Part shown: piece after piece, positions 63,562 through 64,000 of the stretch | Layout of the letters: the number at the start of each line of letters is the position of its first letter | Numbering within the stretch: position 1 is the stretch's first letter | Source: Stutzerimonas urumqiensis | Lineage (GTDB): Bacteria > Pseudomonadota > Gammaproteobacteria > Pseudomonadales > Pseudomonadaceae | NCBI RefSeq assembly: GCF_003640395.1 | Contig: NZ_RBZQ01000009.1 | Location: forward strand, 1 to 64,000 | DNA: 64,000 nt | Direction: 5' to 3' | The notes under the pieces: generated by a model | Told to the model about the DNA's origin: nothing | Databases searched by the model: none | The model's input: only the letters and a program-made list of their open reading frames with translations | Made by a program: the position numbers and the translations under genes

Positions 63562-64000
63562 ATGCGGTTCGCCCGGATCGTCTTGGCCATCGAGGCCGTC
63601 GTGATGTTGGGGCTCAGTCTGGCCTACTGGATCTGGCCCTACGAGATGGCCAATCTCAACGGCATGCTCCTGATGGAGACTGCATCGGTCAGCCATATGC
63701 GCGTCTATTACGGCGGCCTCCAGCTGGGGCTGGCGCTGTTCCTGCTGTGGTCGATGCGCGATGTCCAGCGCATCCGCCCGGCGCTGGTGCTGCTGGTCTT
63801 CACGATGCTGGCGCTGGTCATCGGCCGGCTCGGATCGCTGCTGCTCGATGGCGGCGAGCTGATCGGCTTCGACCTGGCGTCGCTCATCTACCGGTTGGTC
63901 GCTGCGCTGCTGGCCGGCATCGCCTGGCTGCTGGTACGCCGCGACGTCGCGCCTGAAGTCGAATCGGACGAGGACGTCGGCGCCGACCCGGAACCGCTGC
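63562..64000 (+). CDS. DUF4345-type membrane protein, 3' end outside the window
   Basis: An open frame from ATG 63562 with GGAGG 6 bases upstream runs 146 codons to the window edge without a stop. The product shows four hydrophobic segments (about 3-20, 48-65, 76-94, 105-125), with the SHMRVYYGGLQLGLALFLLW stretch typical of DUF4345. The charged tail after the last helix continues beyond the window. The function is unknown. Confidence 0.8.
   Translation, partial: MRFARIVLAIEAVVMLGLSLAYWIWPYEMANLNGMLLMETASVSHMRVYYGGLQLGLALFLLWSMRDVQRIRPALVLLVFTMLALVIGRLGSLLLDGGELIGFDLASLIYRLVAALLAGIAWLLVRRDVAPEVESDEDVGADPEPL

Overview
The window reads as chromosomal DNA of a pseudomonad (Gammaproteobacteria, Pseudomonadaceae), most like the Stutzerimonas / Pseudomonas stutzeri group. 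Support: the 5S end, the birA-coaX-SPOR-tRNA-tuf-secE-nusG order, an RpoB whose rifampicin-region aspartate falls at residue 521, complete L11-rpoBC, str and S10-spc-alpha clusters in pseudomonad order, and the later ssb, thioredoxin/zinc and nrdR-ribD neighbourhoods. Synteny with P. aeruginosa is recalled from memory, not computed. About the first 34.7 kb is one of the most conserved parts of any bacterial genome; the rest is ordinary GC-rich housekeeping and accessory DNA. I see no prophage, insertion sequence, CRISPR array or toxin-antitoxin pair.

Layout: (1) 1-2751: 3' end of a 5S rRNA with its terminator, then birA, coaX and a SPOR-domain gene. (2) 2829-5497: tRNA-Tyr/Gly/Thr, a strong hairpin, the first tuf copy, then tRNA-Trp-secE-nusG. 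(3) 5599-16410: rplKAJL-rpoBC with leader and attenuator structures. (4) 16441-20889: rpsL-rpsG-fusA-tuf, the second tuf encoding an identical protein. (5) 20906-34708: the S10, spc and alpha ribosomal clusters with secY and rpoA, divided by a terminator plus new promoter between rpsN and rpsH and another before rpsM. (6) 34709-43702: catalase, uvrA, a YajR-like MFS transporter, ssb, and two SDR-type sugar-nucleotide proteins, one lacking its catalytic residues. (7) 43709-49440: an OmpW/OprG porin with an Anr/FNR-like box, divergent from a six-gene operon (DUF3450, TtpC-like, ExbB, ExbD, TonB, TPR) with the composition of the Vibrio TonB2 energising system. (8) 49857-53011: a four-gene minus-strand operon (His-rich DUF2796, ABC ATPase, FtsX-type permease, DUF3299) behind a Zur-like palindrome, so probably zinc-starvation related. 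(9) 53125-64000: a small unknown, a CnoX-type thioredoxin, ThpR, a methyltransferase, a YbaY-type lipoprotein, nrdR-ribD, a flavoprotein, a histone-deacetylase-like hydrolase, TesB, a HAD phosphatase, a zinc metallopeptidase, a DUF411 metal-binding protein and the start of a DUF4345-type membrane protein.

The first 35 kb supplies core transcription, translation and secretion, with several visible autoregulatory or attenuating RNA structures. The most informative accessory parts are the TonB2-type operon, which has no receptor gene beside it, and the zinc-type ABC operon. No clearly undescribed system stands out; the most open functional questions are the TonB2-like complex, the catalytically depleted RmlD-like protein, and the partner genes of the DUF2796 ABC operon.
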